Shown: one piece after another, positions 29,546 through 38,466 of the stretch
Numbering within the stretch: the stretch's first letter is position 1
How the letters are laid out: every line of letters begins with the position of its first letter
Assembly: GCA_022009975.1 (NCBI GenBank)
Contig: CP091733.1
Location: 885,001-949,000, forward strand
Reading direction: 5' to 3'
Source of the DNA: Phocaeicola vulgatus
GTDB lineage: Bacteria; Bacteroidota; Bacteroidia; Bacteroidales; Tannerellaceae
DNA: 64,000 nucleotides
Program-made: the position numbers and the translations under genes
The notes under the pieces: generated by a model
Databases searched by the model: none
What the model was told of the DNA's origin: nothing
What the model saw: the letters and a program-made list of their open reading frames with translations, nothing else

Positions 29546-30581
29546 ATGGAGAAGAAAAGTTGTCGTGTTTGGCTGGAGGCTGCCCGCCCCAAAACCCTTC
29601 CTGCTTCTATCAGTCCGGTCATTGTCGGATGCGCAGTGGCTTATCGAGATGGTGTGTTTCAATGGATTCCAGCATTGTTGTGTCTGTTGGTGGCTTTGTT
29701 TGCACAAATCGCCAGCAACTTTGCCAATGATTATTATGACTTTAAGAAAGGAGCTGACGGAGAGGACAGATTAGGTCCAGAACGTGCTGTGGCGCAAGGC
29801 TGGGTTTCACCGGCTTCGATGCTGACAGCCACATGGATAATGCTGGCATTGGCATGTTTGTCCGGTTGTATGTTGTTGTTTCGCAGGATGGGAGATTATT
29901 CCCGTAGGAATATTGATAGCCATTTGTGTATTGGCTTATTCCGCCGGACCTTTCCCTTTGGCTTATAACGGATTGGGAGATGTTTGCGTCGTCCTTTTTT
30001 ATGGCATCGTTCCGGTTTGCTTTACCTATTATGTGCAATCCGGTTGTTTCACATGGCTTCTTTTTCTGCTTTCCTTGTCGGTTGGCTTGCTTTCAGCCAA
30101 TATCCTTATCGTCAACAATTACCGTGATTATCGCCAAGACAAAGCCAATCATAAACGCACGACCATTGTGCTTTTCGGAAGGCGTTTCGGCCGCATCGCT
30201 TATTTGCTGAACGGGTTGTTGGCTTTATTGATCATTTTGCCGTTATTGATACAGGCGGAGATATGGATGCAAGCCTTGTTCGCTCTCTTTTTTGCCTTGT
30301 TTATAAGTACGTGGCACGAGATGGGACACAATGAAGGCAAGAAGCTGAATGCAACTTTGGCTCATACTGCCCGGAATGTTCTGATATTCTCTCTTTGCAC
30401 ATCGTTATTCCTCCTGTTTATTGAAAATAGGAGGAACGAAAGGCTTAAGAACATTGCGAACTATTTTCTAAAAGGTCGCACCCTTTTTCTAAAAAGCATG
30501 CAGCCATCCTGTTTATATCTGAATCGCCCCAGCAAACTTGTTGATAGATGTCTTCAAGCAGGGCTGATGATAGCCGGTTAA
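29546..30581 (+). CDS. menA: 1,4-dihydroxy-2-naphthoate polyprenyltransferase (one frame break)
   Basis: About 345 residues, inner membrane; attaches the prenyl tail in menaquinone synthesis. N-terminal VWLEAARPKTLPASISPVIV, the first Asp-rich motif ASNFANDYYDFKKGADGEDR, the second NNYRDYRQDKANHKRTT. The frame shifts near 29890 (one base extra or two missing), joining to GWEIIPVGILIAICVLAYSA. The last ~45 residues, after LFLLFIENRR, go beyond normal MenA length and overlap the R3 copy at 30461 and the opposite gene's 3' end by 137 bases. menE lies far away at 58832. Confidence 0.88.
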
Positions 30582-31419
30582 AATCTTCCGCTCTCACGGT
30601 AACGAACAATCCTCCAATGTCTGCTGCCCCAGGACTGCTTAAGAATTGTTCCTTGCCTGCTTCCAGTTGATATTGCCAAGGGCGGTGCGATTTGCGGGGA
30701 ATGACGATGAGTCGGTATTCGCCTGCTTCAAAATGGGTAAAAAGATTCATCATGGGCTCTGTCTCGTCCTCTTTTTGCGGTAAACACATATAAAGAGAGT
30801 GGAACAGGCGTGCCAATTTGTTGATGGATGTAGATGTCAAGACAAATCCATTTCTTAGATACCCGCATAGTTTATATAGAAACGTCTCTTCTTGCTGGTA
30901 CAAGGGCGAACAGAAGGAACGCACTTCTCTGTCCATTGGCATTAATCCGAATGGGACAGCTTGGAAATGAGCATGGTCGGGAGCGGACGCCCCGCATTGC
31001 GGACCATTATAGAATAATGTATAAAGAGGTAATGCACTTGACAACTCCAATAAGGCTCGGATGCGTGGTGATATGCTTTGCGGCGTGTGTTGAACTGTTG
31101 GAATCGTCAGATGATTGGGGAAAATCGGATAAGGATTGCATAGTATTTGGTAACCATCCAAAACAGGCAGACGTAACTGTTCCGCAGGCAAATGTTCCGG
31201 ACAAAGGAAGCATTTACGTTTTTGGATAGATGCTTTGTCAACTTTGGCTGCCGTAGAGACTACTCGTGCCGGATTGAATTGTGCTACAATTTCAAATTGC
31301 CCAATCTGATACCGTTTTGTTTGTACTCCATTCAAGGCATCCAAGTTATCCTTGAATAACTTCCATTCTTTTGGCTGGCGGGATAACAGGTCGTTTACGG
31401 ATGTTTGTATCGAATTCAT
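30445..31419 (-). CDS. DUF4922 protein, HIT/GalT-like nucleotidyltransferase fold
   Basis: A 324-residue protein. A C-x2-C pair in KCFLCPEHLP, then NPYPIFPNHLTIPTVQHTPQ and the HIT-like catalytic strand APDHAHFQAVP (HxHxQ). This looks like the GDP-L-galactose phosphorylase / ADP-sugar phosphorylase branch, which cleaves nucleotide sugars with phosphate. The DUF4922 name is from memory of Bacteroidetes families. Its start overlaps the glycosyltransferase stop by four bases, so the pair is translationally coupled. The C terminus is encoded by an R3 repeat. No frame break. Substrate unknown. Confidence 0.75.
   Translation of the reverse strand: MNSIQTSVNDLLSRQPKEWKLFKDNLDALNGVQTKRYQIGQFEIVAQFNPARVVSTAAKVDKASIQKRKCFLCPEHLPAEQLRLPVLDGYQILCNPYPIFPNHLTIPTVQHTPQSISPRIRALLELSSALPLYTLFYNGPQCGASAPDHAHFQAVPFGLMPMDREVRSFCSPLYQQEETFLYKLCGYLRNGFVLTSTSINKLARLFHSLYMCLPQKEDETEPMMNLFTHFEAGEYRLIVIPRKSHRPWQYQLEAGKEQFLSSPGAADIGGLFVTVRAEDFNRLSSALLEDIYQQVCWGDSDINRMAACFLEKGCDLLENSSQCS
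30461..30502 (-). repeat. R3 repeat, two units inside convergent gene ends
   Basis: Read on the minus strand: gcatgctttttagaaaaagg then tgcgaccttttagaaa, matching the R3 core at 5063. It supplies the last ~15 codons of the DUF4922 protein (CFLEKGCDLLENS) and part of the MenA tail. Confidence 0.6.
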
Positions 31420-32787
31420 AGCGAATCATGATGTTTACGTGCCAATAATTCAAAGGTGCGCTGCCTATCTTTATAGGTGTTGAATTGATTTAACTTCTCC
31501 TGTGTGAGGCGTGCATCCGAATTTCCTTCCCAGCGCCTGCAATTGTATAATGACTCAAAGATGCGTCCGATGCGGTATTCCCTGCTGATACGTAGGCTGA
31601 CTGCATAATCTTCGCCGTAACTTACATTGGGGAACAATATTGTACGGATAATAGGAGTATAAAATGCCCGTGGAGCTCCGATGCCATTGACACGAAGCAG
31701 ATTGTTGTGCCCGTTCTCCGCAGTCCATTCTTTATGGTCGATAAGTCCCGGTGGAATCTCGTCCAAATCAAAATTGGTGAGTCTGTAAGAACCGACCAAC
31801 ATGGCGCATTGTTTTCTGTAGAAACATTCCACGATTTGCTGCAATGTATTCGGGTTACTATACAAATCGTCGCTGTCCAATTGGATGGCGAACTTCCCAC
31901 ATGCGGGATGAGTCACGGCAATGTTCCAACAACCTCCAATACCATAATTATATGTATCAGGAATAACATGTATCACTTGTGGGTTCTTTAGGGCGAAAGA
32001 TTGGATAACAGAGGTGGTGTTGTCTGTGGAATGGTTATCTACGACAATCACATTGAACTTGAAGTCGGTCTGTTGCAATAAAGCAGACTGTATGGCATCC
32101 GCAATGGTCCTTTCGCGGTTGCGGACTGGTATGATGACGGACGCTTCGCAAGGGAATGATCCCACGTTGAAATCTACTCTCTTCAGAGTAGACGCTGGGA
32201 TGTATCCACCGTTTGACTTTAAGAAATGAGTAAAAGCAAGCTCCATTTCCATTTGCACCTCCCTGTTTGGAGTCCACATAAGCAAAATGGGAATCTTCAT
32301 TGGATGATGAATCGTGATGGTATGTATAAAGCGATTCATTTAAATGAATGATTCTATTTCTATAGGAATCCGCCAAACGCAACCGCATAGCGTAGAAGCC
32401 GGCAAACTTATAATCTTCTTCTATCTTTTCTAATGCTATTTTCATTGCAGAAGTACGTACCAATAGGACTTTTCCGAAATCAAAGTCATCCCGGACACTT
32501 CCTGATTGGTAGTCTGCCAACGGATGAGGAATGGTGGAATCTGAATTTGAGGAAGTTTCGTTGAAATCCGAATAAACGATGGCGGCTTGGGTGTCGTCTG
32601 CAATCCTGACCAATCGCCCAATGGCATGATTGTTCCACTCTACAGAACCTTCATTGAAAAGATGCCATAATATGTATTTCTGCCTGACGGAAACCAAAAC
32701 CTCTTTTAGTTGCGCGCAACTGCACAAAGAAGGCATTTTGACCAAAAGAGGAAACGTCTCGTTGTTCTTGTCTATATGACTCATCAT
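31416..32787 (-). CDS. Family 2 glycosyltransferase with an N-terminal GT-A-like half (one frame break)
   Basis: About 457 residues. The C-terminal half is a full GT2 domain: EASVIIPVRNRERTIADAI, VIVVDNHSTDNTTSVIQSF, and the metal-binding QLDSDDLYSNPNTL, then VSYGEDYAVSLRISREYRIG. The N-terminal ~190 residues hold AAIVYSDFNE and DYQSGSVRDDFDFGKVLLV, the pattern of a second, possibly degenerate GT-A unit. The frame breaks near 32262: a GG run reads as GGG (KQEVQMEMELA restored). Coupled to DUF4922 by a four-base overlap. Acceptor unknown. Confidence 0.8.
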
Positions 32788-32812
32788 TGTATCTGCTTTT
32801 AAAGGATGAAAG

Positions 32813-32935
32813 TCGGTGTTTCATAACTGCAAACCGCTATATTGCTTTCGAGATTCGATTTCAGCATTTAATAGTTTACTCATTCTGACACACCTTAAGG
32901 ATATGCATCAAAACAATCGTTTTGAGACAGCCACT
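32813..32935 (+). repeat. R1 repeat, diverged copy D in a divergent promoter region
   Basis: Same order of blocks as copy A (cggtgtttcataactgcaaac, ttgctttcgagattcga, cattctgacacacc) ending in a decayed second hairpin (gcatcaaaac...gttttgagac). Unlike the others it lies between divergent genes, in the predicted leader of the glycosyltransferase message. Confidence 0.7.
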
Positions 32936-32945
32936 TAAACTTGTG

Positions 32946-32973
32946 CAAATATAGTAAACTTGGCATGAAACAA
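32946..32973 (-). promoter_or_regulatory. Bacteroidetes-type promoter for the glycosyltransferase-DUF4922 pair
   Basis: On the minus strand TTG, a 17-base spacer, then TATATTTG. The predicted leader of about 150 bases would carry R1 copy D. Confidence 0.5.
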
Positions 32974-33027
32974 GGAATTGGTAAAATCTTTTCCGCAATA
33001 AATGGATAACCTATCAAAAAAGAGAGT

Positions 33028-33035
33028 TACTTTTG
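33028..33035 (+). promoter_or_regulatory. -7 box (TACTTTTG) of the CDF transporter gene
   Basis: Full match to TAnnTTTG. It rules out the in-frame start at 33033 and favours the ATG at 33063. Confidence 0.5.
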
Positions 33036-33062
33036 CGCTTTCATATTAAATGGAATGAACAA

Positions 33063-34002
33063 ATGGTTGAAGATGTTTTGAAACAGAAAGTCCAGGGTCA
33101 AATACTTTTGGTGTCTACATTAATATTGATTGGGAAGTTTACAGCCTATTGGTTGACCGGCTCCGTGGGCATTTTGACTGATGCGATGGAGAGCATTGTC
33201 AATGTCGCAGCAGGAGCATTTAGTTTGTATAGCTTGCATTGGGCTGCTCATCCCAAAGATACGAAGCACCCGTATGGATATGGGAAGATTGAACTGATAT
33301 CATCTTCTGTGGAAGGAATGATGATTGTCATTGCAGGAATATTGATTATTTATGAAGGCATTGAGCACCTGATTAATCCGGTAACTATCCAAACTGGACA
33401 TTGGTATTTATATTGTAGCATTTTCCGGCTTGTTGAATTATATAATGGGATGGTATAGTGTGCGCATCGGTCGTAAATATAATTCAATCGCTTTGGAATC
33501 GGGAGGTAAACATTTGCAATCCGACACCTATTCGACTATTGGTTTGGTGTTAGGCTTGATATTGCTTTATGTGACAAAGATAGGTTGGATTGATAGCTTG
33601 TTGGCTTTTTTGTTCGGAGGCATTATTGTTGTGACCGGAATATCCATCTTACGTAAGACTATTAGCAACTTATTGGACAAGGCGGATGAGACATTGCTCA
33701 AGGAGTTGGCAAACTATTTGAACAACAACCGCCAACCAGATTGGATAGATATCCATAATGCCAGAGTCTTGAAATACGGAAGTTGCTTGCATGTGGATTG
33801 CGACTTGACACTTCCTTGGTTTTACACGGTGGATAAAGGACATGAATGTGGGGCTTACATGAAAGAGCTATTGCAGCAGAAATGTGGTGAACGGATTGAT
33901 ATGACAATTCATCTGGATCCATGTAATGTTTCAGAAGAGTGTAAATGCGGATACTGCCCGAATGCAGAATGTAGTTACAGGCAGAAACCTTTGATGCGTT
34001 AG
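33063..34002 (+). CDS. Cation diffusion facilitator, probable Zn/Cd/Fe exporter (one frame break)
   Basis: About 313 residues. Membrane segments with TGSVGILTDAMESIVNVAAG (first metal site, D in segment 2) and SIALESGGKHLQSDTYSTIG (segment 5 site). A His- and Cys-rich cytosolic tail ends DPCNVSEECKCGYCPNAECS, five Cys in 16 residues. The frame breaks near 33394 with one extra base or two lost; the joined product reads LDIGIYIVAFSGLLNYIMGW. I choose the ATG at 33063 (MVEDVLKQ) because the earlier one overlaps a promoter -7 box. Metal specificity unknown. Confidence 0.87.
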
Positions 34003-34081
34003 TTCCTATCTCTTTCCAAACATTCACCCAGACGGATAATGAAAAAGCGGATAACTCTTAAGGATTGTCTGCTGTCGAATA

Positions 34082-34099
34082 ATATGTTGTATAACATAT
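34082..34099. promoter_or_regulatory. Putative operator palindrome ATATGTT-gtat-AACATAT
   Basis: A perfect 7-base inverted repeat with a 4-base centre, whose TTGTATAACA core resembles GntR-family sites. It lies about 50 bases upstream of the TACTTTG box before fucI. In B. thetaiotaomicron fucose genes are controlled by a GntR-type repressor, FucR; no such gene is in this window. Confidence 0.45.
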
Positions 34100-34131
34100 A
34101 CTAAAAGTTTCTTCCCCAAAATGATTTTCCG

Positions 34132-34189
34132 TACTTTGCGTGACATTAAGTTTTAAATATATCTGCCGAAGTTATTACCTGCTTCGGTG
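34132..34189 (+). promoter_or_regulatory. Possible fucI promoter (TACTTTG) and leader hairpin
   Basis: TACTTTG at 34132 is one T short of TACTTTTG; given the base losses elsewhere in A/T runs, it may be a full -7 box. A hairpin at 34166-34187 (ccgaag...cttcgg) lies in the leader, about 25 bases before the fucI ATG, and could affect translation. Confidence 0.4.
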
Positions 34190-34212
34190 ATAATCAAAAA
34201 GAGGAATTTGTC

Positions 34213-35988
34213 ATGAGAAAGTATCCTAAAATTGGAATTCGCCCAACTATTGACGGCCGTCAAGGAGGCGTTCGTGAAAGTCTTGAAGAAAAAACAATGA
34301 GCTTGGCTAAAGCGGTAGCTGACTTGATATCATCACATCTAAAGAATGGAGATGGCTCACCAGTTGAGTGCGTGATTGCTGATTCTACTATAGGAAGAGT
34401 AGCGGAAACTGCTGCTTGTGCCGAGAAATTTGAACGTGAAGGAGTAGGAGCAACCATTACAGTTACATCTTGCTGGTGTTATGGTTCCGAAACAATGGAT
34501 ATGAATCCATATTGGCCAAAGGCTGTTTGGGGATTTAATGGGACAGAACGCCCTGGAGCTGTCTATTTGGCTGCCGTATTGGCTGCGCATGCACAAAAGG
34601 GTTTGCCTGCTTATGGTATTTATGGACACGACGTGCAAGACTTGGCAGATAATACAATCCCTGCAGATGTGGCAGAAAAGATATTGCGTTTCGCTCGCGC
34701 AGCCATGGCTGTTGCAACAATGAGAGGAAAGAGCTACCTGAGTTTTGGTAGTGTTGCCATGGGAATTGCCGGGTCAATCGTAAATCCGGACTTCTTTCAG
34801 GAATATTTAGGCATGAGAAACGAAAGCGTGGATGAAACAGAAATCTTGCGCCGCATGGATGAAGGTATTTATGACCATGAAGAGTTTGAAAAGGCTATGA
34901 GGTGGACAGAGAAGTACTGCAAACCTAATGAAGGTGAAGATTTCAATCCGGCTGCTAAAGTGAAAGACCGTGCTGGCAAGGATAAAGATTGGGAATTTGT
35001 CGTGAAGATGACAATCATCATGCGTGATTTGATGATTGGAAATCCGAAATTGTCGGAATTGGGCTTTAAAGAGGAAGCTTTAGGGCACAATGCCATTGCA
35101 GCTGGATTCCAAGGACAACGGCAGTGGACAGACTGGAAACCGAATGGTGATTTCTCTGAGGCGTTGTTAAATACGTCTTTTGATTGGAATGGCATTCGTG
35201 AAGCTTTTGTAGTGGCTACCGAAAACGATGCTTTGAACGGTGTTGCTATGTTGTTCGCTCATCTGTTGACTCATCGCGCTCAAATATTCAGTGATGTACG
35301 TACTTATTGGAGCCCGGAAGCTGTGAAGCGTGTGACTGGCATGGAATTGACTGGCGATGCAAAGAATGGTATCATTCACTTGATTAATTCTGGAGCAACG
35401 ACGTTGGACGGGTCTGGGCAATGTTCAGATGCTGAAGGCAAACCAATAATGAAGCAAGCTTGGGAAATGACGGAAGAGGATATGGAAGCTTGTCTGAAAG
35501 CAACCACTTGGTATCCGGCTAACCGTGACTATTTCCGTGGTGGAGGTTATTCAAGTAATTTCTTGACAAGAGGAGGCATGCCTGTCACAATGATTCGTGC
35601 GAACTTGGTGAAAGGTTTAGGTCCAGTGCTTCAGATTGCAGAAGGATGGACAGTGGACTTAGATCCAGCTATTCATAAAGTGTTGGACGAACGTACAGAC
35701 CGCACATGGCCTACTACTTGGTTTACTCCTCGTTTGGATCCGAAGAAAGATGCCTTTAAAGATGTATATAGTGTCATGAACAATTGGGGCGCTAACCACG
35801 GTGCCATTAGTTATGGTCATATTGGAGCAGATTTGATAACAATGGCTTCTATGCTTCGCATACCGGTGTGCATGCATAATGTAGAAGACAAGGATATCTT
35901 CCGCCCGTCAGCTTGGAACGCATTCGGAATGGATAAAGAAGGAGCTGATTACAGAGCATGTGCTGCTTACGGTCCTGTTTATAAATAA
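34213..35988 (+). CDS. fucI: L-fucose isomerase
   Basis: A 591-residue cytosolic enzyme that converts L-fucose to L-fuculose, using Mn2+. It starts MRKYPKIGIRPTIDGRQGGV and holds TVTSCWCYGSETMDMNPYWP, IYGHDVQD, the metal-ligand region ENDALNGVAMLFAHLLTHRA (Glu and Asp) and the C-terminal NWGANHGAISYGHIGADLIT. Length and motifs are typical. fucP follows after 17 bases. No frame break. Host mucin or milk glycans are the usual source of fucose. Confidence 0.95.
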   Translation: MRKYPKIGIRPTIDGRQGGVRESLEEKTMSLAKAVADLISSHLKNGDGSPVECVIADSTIGRVAETAACAEKFEREGVGATITVTSCWCYGSETMDMNPYWPKAVWGFNGTERPGAVYLAAVLAAHAQKGLPAYGIYGHDVQDLADNTIPADVAEKILRFARAAMAVATMRGKSYLSFGSVAMGIAGSIVNPDFFQEYLGMRNESVDETEILRRMDEGIYDHEEFEKAMRWTEKYCKPNEGEDFNPAAKVKDRAGKDKDWEFVVKMTIIMRDLMIGNPKLSELGFKEEALGHNAIAAGFQGQRQWTDWKPNGDFSEALLNTSFDWNGIREAFVVATENDALNGVAMLFAHLLTHRAQIFSDVRTYWSPEAVKRVTGMELTGDAKNGIIHLINSGATTLDGSGQCSDAEGKPIMKQAWEMTEEDMEACLKATTWYPANRDYFRGGGYSSNFLTRGGMPVTMIRANLVKGLGPVLQIAEGWTVDLDPAIHKVLDERTDRTWPTTWFTPRLDPKKDAFKDVYSVMNNWGANHGAISYGHIGADLITMASMLRIPVCMHNVEDKDIFRPSAWNAFGMDKEGADYRACAAYGPVYK

Positions 35989-36005
35989 TCGAATACCGTT
36001 GATTC

Positions 36006-37331
36006 ATGAGTGACAAGAAACGATCCGTACTGCAAAAAGATGGGATAAGTTACCTGATTCCGTTTGCCCTGATAACAAGTTGTTTCGCTCTTTGGGGATT
36101 TGCGAATGACATTACCAATCCGATGGTAAAAGCTTTTTCCAAGATTTTCAGGATGAGCGTGTCCGATGGAACGTTGGTGCAGGTAGCTTTCTATGGAGGA
36201 TACTTTGCCATGGCTTTCCCGGCTGCGATGTTCATCCGCAAGTTTTCCTATAAAGCAGGCGTCATGATGGGGCTGGGTTTATATGCCGCGGGAGCTTTCC
36301 TGTTTTATCCGGCGATGATGACGGGAAGCTATTATCCTTTCTTGATAGCCTATTTTGTCTTGACCTGTGGGTTGTCTTTCCTGGAGACTAGTTGTAATCC
36401 ATACATCTTGTCGATGGGTCCCGAAGAGACAGCTACTCGGCGACTGAATTTGGCTCAAGCCTTTAATCCGATGGGCTCACTATTGGGCATGTATGTAGCC
36501 ATGAACTTTATTCAGAACCGGTTGCACCCGATGGATACGATTGAGCGAAGCAAACTTTCGATGGAAGAATTCGAGACGATACGCAATGCGGATTTGAATG
36601 TGTTGATTACGCCTTATTTGGCTATCGGATTGGTGGTATTGTTAATGCTGTTAGTTATCTGCTTGGTGAAGATGCCTAAGAATGCAGACCAGTCACACCG
36701 GATTGATTTTGCGAATACGCTGAAACGTATTTGTGGCATTCCGCATTACCGGGAAGGAGTCATTGCCCAATTCTTTTATGTGGGAGCGCAAATCATGTGT
36801 TGGACATTCGTGATTCAGTATGGAACGCGCTTATTTATGGCGGAAGGAATGGATGAACAGGCAGCGGAAGTGTTGTCTCAACGTTACAATATCATTGCGA
36901 TGATTATCTTTTGTGCCAGCCGTTTCATCTGCACATTCATTTTGCGTTACCTCAGTCCGGGATTGTTGCTGAAAGTACTGGCATTTGCCGGCATGGCCTT
37001 TACATTCGGAGTCATTTCGTTCCAGAATATTTTGGGAATGTACTGCTTGGTGGGCGTTTCTGCTTGTATGTCGCTGATGTTCCCTACGATTTACGGAATT
37101 GCTTTGCAAGGATTGGGAGACGATGCCAAATTTGGAGCAGCAGGATTGATAATGGCTATTTTGGGAGGTTCTGTATTGCCACCTCTTCAAGCTGCCATTA
37201 TTGACCAGCATACATTGTTTGGATTGCCAGCAGTCAATCTTTCCTTTGTTTTGCCATTTATTTGCTTTGTCGTGATTGTGATTTATGGGCATCGTTCCTA
37301 TCAACGCGAAAAAGGATTATTGGCCAAATAA
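36006..37331 (+). CDS. fucP: L-fucose:H+ symporter
   Basis: A 441-residue MFS transporter in the FucP/NagP group. Segments include YLIPFALITSCFALWGFAND, with the Asp needed for proton coupling in FANDITNPMV, and SFLETSCNPYILSMGPEETA with the catalytic Glu. Placed directly after fucI on the same strand, which supports fucose as substrate. No frame break. A terminator follows at 37369. Confidence 0.92.
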   Translation: MSDKKRSVLQKDGISYLIPFALITSCFALWGFANDITNPMVKAFSKIFRMSVSDGTLVQVAFYGGYFAMAFPAAMFIRKFSYKAGVMMGLGLYAAGAFLFYPAMMTGSYYPFLIAYFVLTCGLSFLETSCNPYILSMGPEETATRRLNLAQAFNPMGSLLGMYVAMNFIQNRLHPMDTIERSKLSMEEFETIRNADLNVLITPYLAIGLVVLLMLLVICLVKMPKNADQSHRIDFANTLKRICGIPHYREGVIAQFFYVGAQIMCWTFVIQYGTRLFMAEGMDEQAAEVLSQRYNIIAMIIFCASRFICTFILRYLSPGLLLKVLAFAGMAFTFGVISFQNILGMYCLVGVSACMSLMFPTIYGIALQGLGDDAKFGAAGLIMAILGGSVLPPLQAAIIDQHTLFGLPAVNLSFVLPFICFVVIVIYGHRSYQREKGLLAK

Positions 37332-37368
37332 CAGAACTGTTAGTTTATCATTGTAGGTAAATAATAAT

Positions 37369-37427
37369 AGTGCCACTATGAGTAAGAATGCGGTTCGCTT
37401 CACTCGTAGTGGCACTTCTGTTTTTTA
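37369..37427. terminator. Strong bidirectional-looking terminator after fucP
   Basis: Long stem agtgccactatgagt / actcgtagtggcact with a ~16-base loop, then tctgtttttt. Lies between convergent fucP and the zinc peptidase gene. Confidence 0.85.
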
Positions 37428-37439
37428 ATCGGGTTTCCT

Positions 37440-38320
37440 TTATTCTTTCCAATCGTATAAGTTCTCTTTCTTATGTCGGCTGATTTGCTCTTTCACTTCA
37501 GGGAAGAAACGTTTCAGGATGGAGTATAATCCTGGGTCATAACGTTGGAGTTCTTCTCGTGTGTTGATTTTATTGTGCTTGCCGTCGCCATCATCTTTGT
37601 TCACTTCCGCATTGACATTGAACCAATCTTGTACGCCTTCAGCCCAATATTCAGCGATGTTGGTAGAGGCATAAACGTTTTTCCAACGTCCTTTGGCGAC
37701 AGCAGCATCGAGGCTGGCTTGTAATTCATCGTTGAAATCAGGATATACAGGAAGAATACCAACGAAGTGAATCGTATGGGCAAATTCATGAATCATGATA
37801 TCTTCAGCATGATATTTGTCGATTTGGTAAGCTAAGATATTCTCTTCGGCACATGTAGAGAAGGGCATTTCCAAAGTTCCGCCTAATCCTCGTGCACGCA
37901 CATCCCAGTTTAAAGTTGTATCATTCACCAAATCCGCATGTTCCGGGATATCCGTTGTTCCTTCGTATCGAGCCATGATACCGACTCGAGTGTTTCGGCT
38001 GGTCATCGATTCCATCACCTCTTTCGGCAACACATCCGTTAGAGCTTTAAACTAACGTAAGCCGCATAAAAACAGGAATCGGGCACACGCCATGAGCTTA
38101 CGACATGGATGCCGTTAACGTTCATATACTTCTTATAAAACGGATCCAATTTCAATTCCGCAGGAGGAGCCGTGATTTTAGGAGTATCTACTAACGCCAA
38201 CGTTTGAATTTCATCGGAAAAAGGCACTGGAATATTGTTGCCTTTGTTGGGTTGCTGACAGCTAAATGCCATTATAGCAATGGTCGATATAGCTAAAGTG
38301 TTTAGGTATTGATTTTTCAT
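37440..38320 (-). CDS. Zinc metallopeptidase-like lipoprotein (one frame break)
   Basis: About 293 residues. Lipoprotein signal MKNQYLNTLAISTIAIMAFSC. The catalytic helix is HAEDIMIHEFAHTIHFVGI (HExxH) and a downstream Glu in NIAEYWAEGVQDWFN probably provides the third zinc ligand, as in gluzincins. The frame breaks at 38046-38048: restoring AAAA in the coding strand (TTA AAA GCT) gives AYVSLKALTDVLPKEVMES. No close family name recognised. Likely exported or surface-anchored; substrate unknown. Divergent from glyA with back-to-back promoters. Confidence 0.75.
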
Positions 38321-38342
38321 ATATCAAAATGTTTATACGCTG

Positions 38343-38350
38343 CAAATGTA
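38343..38350 (-). promoter_or_regulatory. -7 box (TACATTTG) for the zinc peptidase gene
   Basis: Full match to TAnnTTTG on the minus strand, 22 bases upstream of the start. Confidence 0.5.
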
Positions 38351-38398
38351 TAAAAAAAACAGAAACGAAGAATATGTTTTTTATTCAAAAATAATTAC

Positions 38399-38406
38399 TA
38401 CTTTTG
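38399..38406 (+). promoter_or_regulatory. -7 box (TACTTTTG) for glyA
   Basis: Full match to TAnnTTTG, 60 bases upstream of the glyA ATG, in a divergent arrangement with the box at 38343. Confidence 0.5.
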
Positions 38407-38466
38407 TCTCATCCACCGTTTCATGTGGATAAAATTAATACCATTGATTGACTTAAATTAATAAGA

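Noticed and set aside
34166..34187. Riboswitch upstream of fucI
   Set aside because: Only one 6-base stem; no conserved aptamer core.
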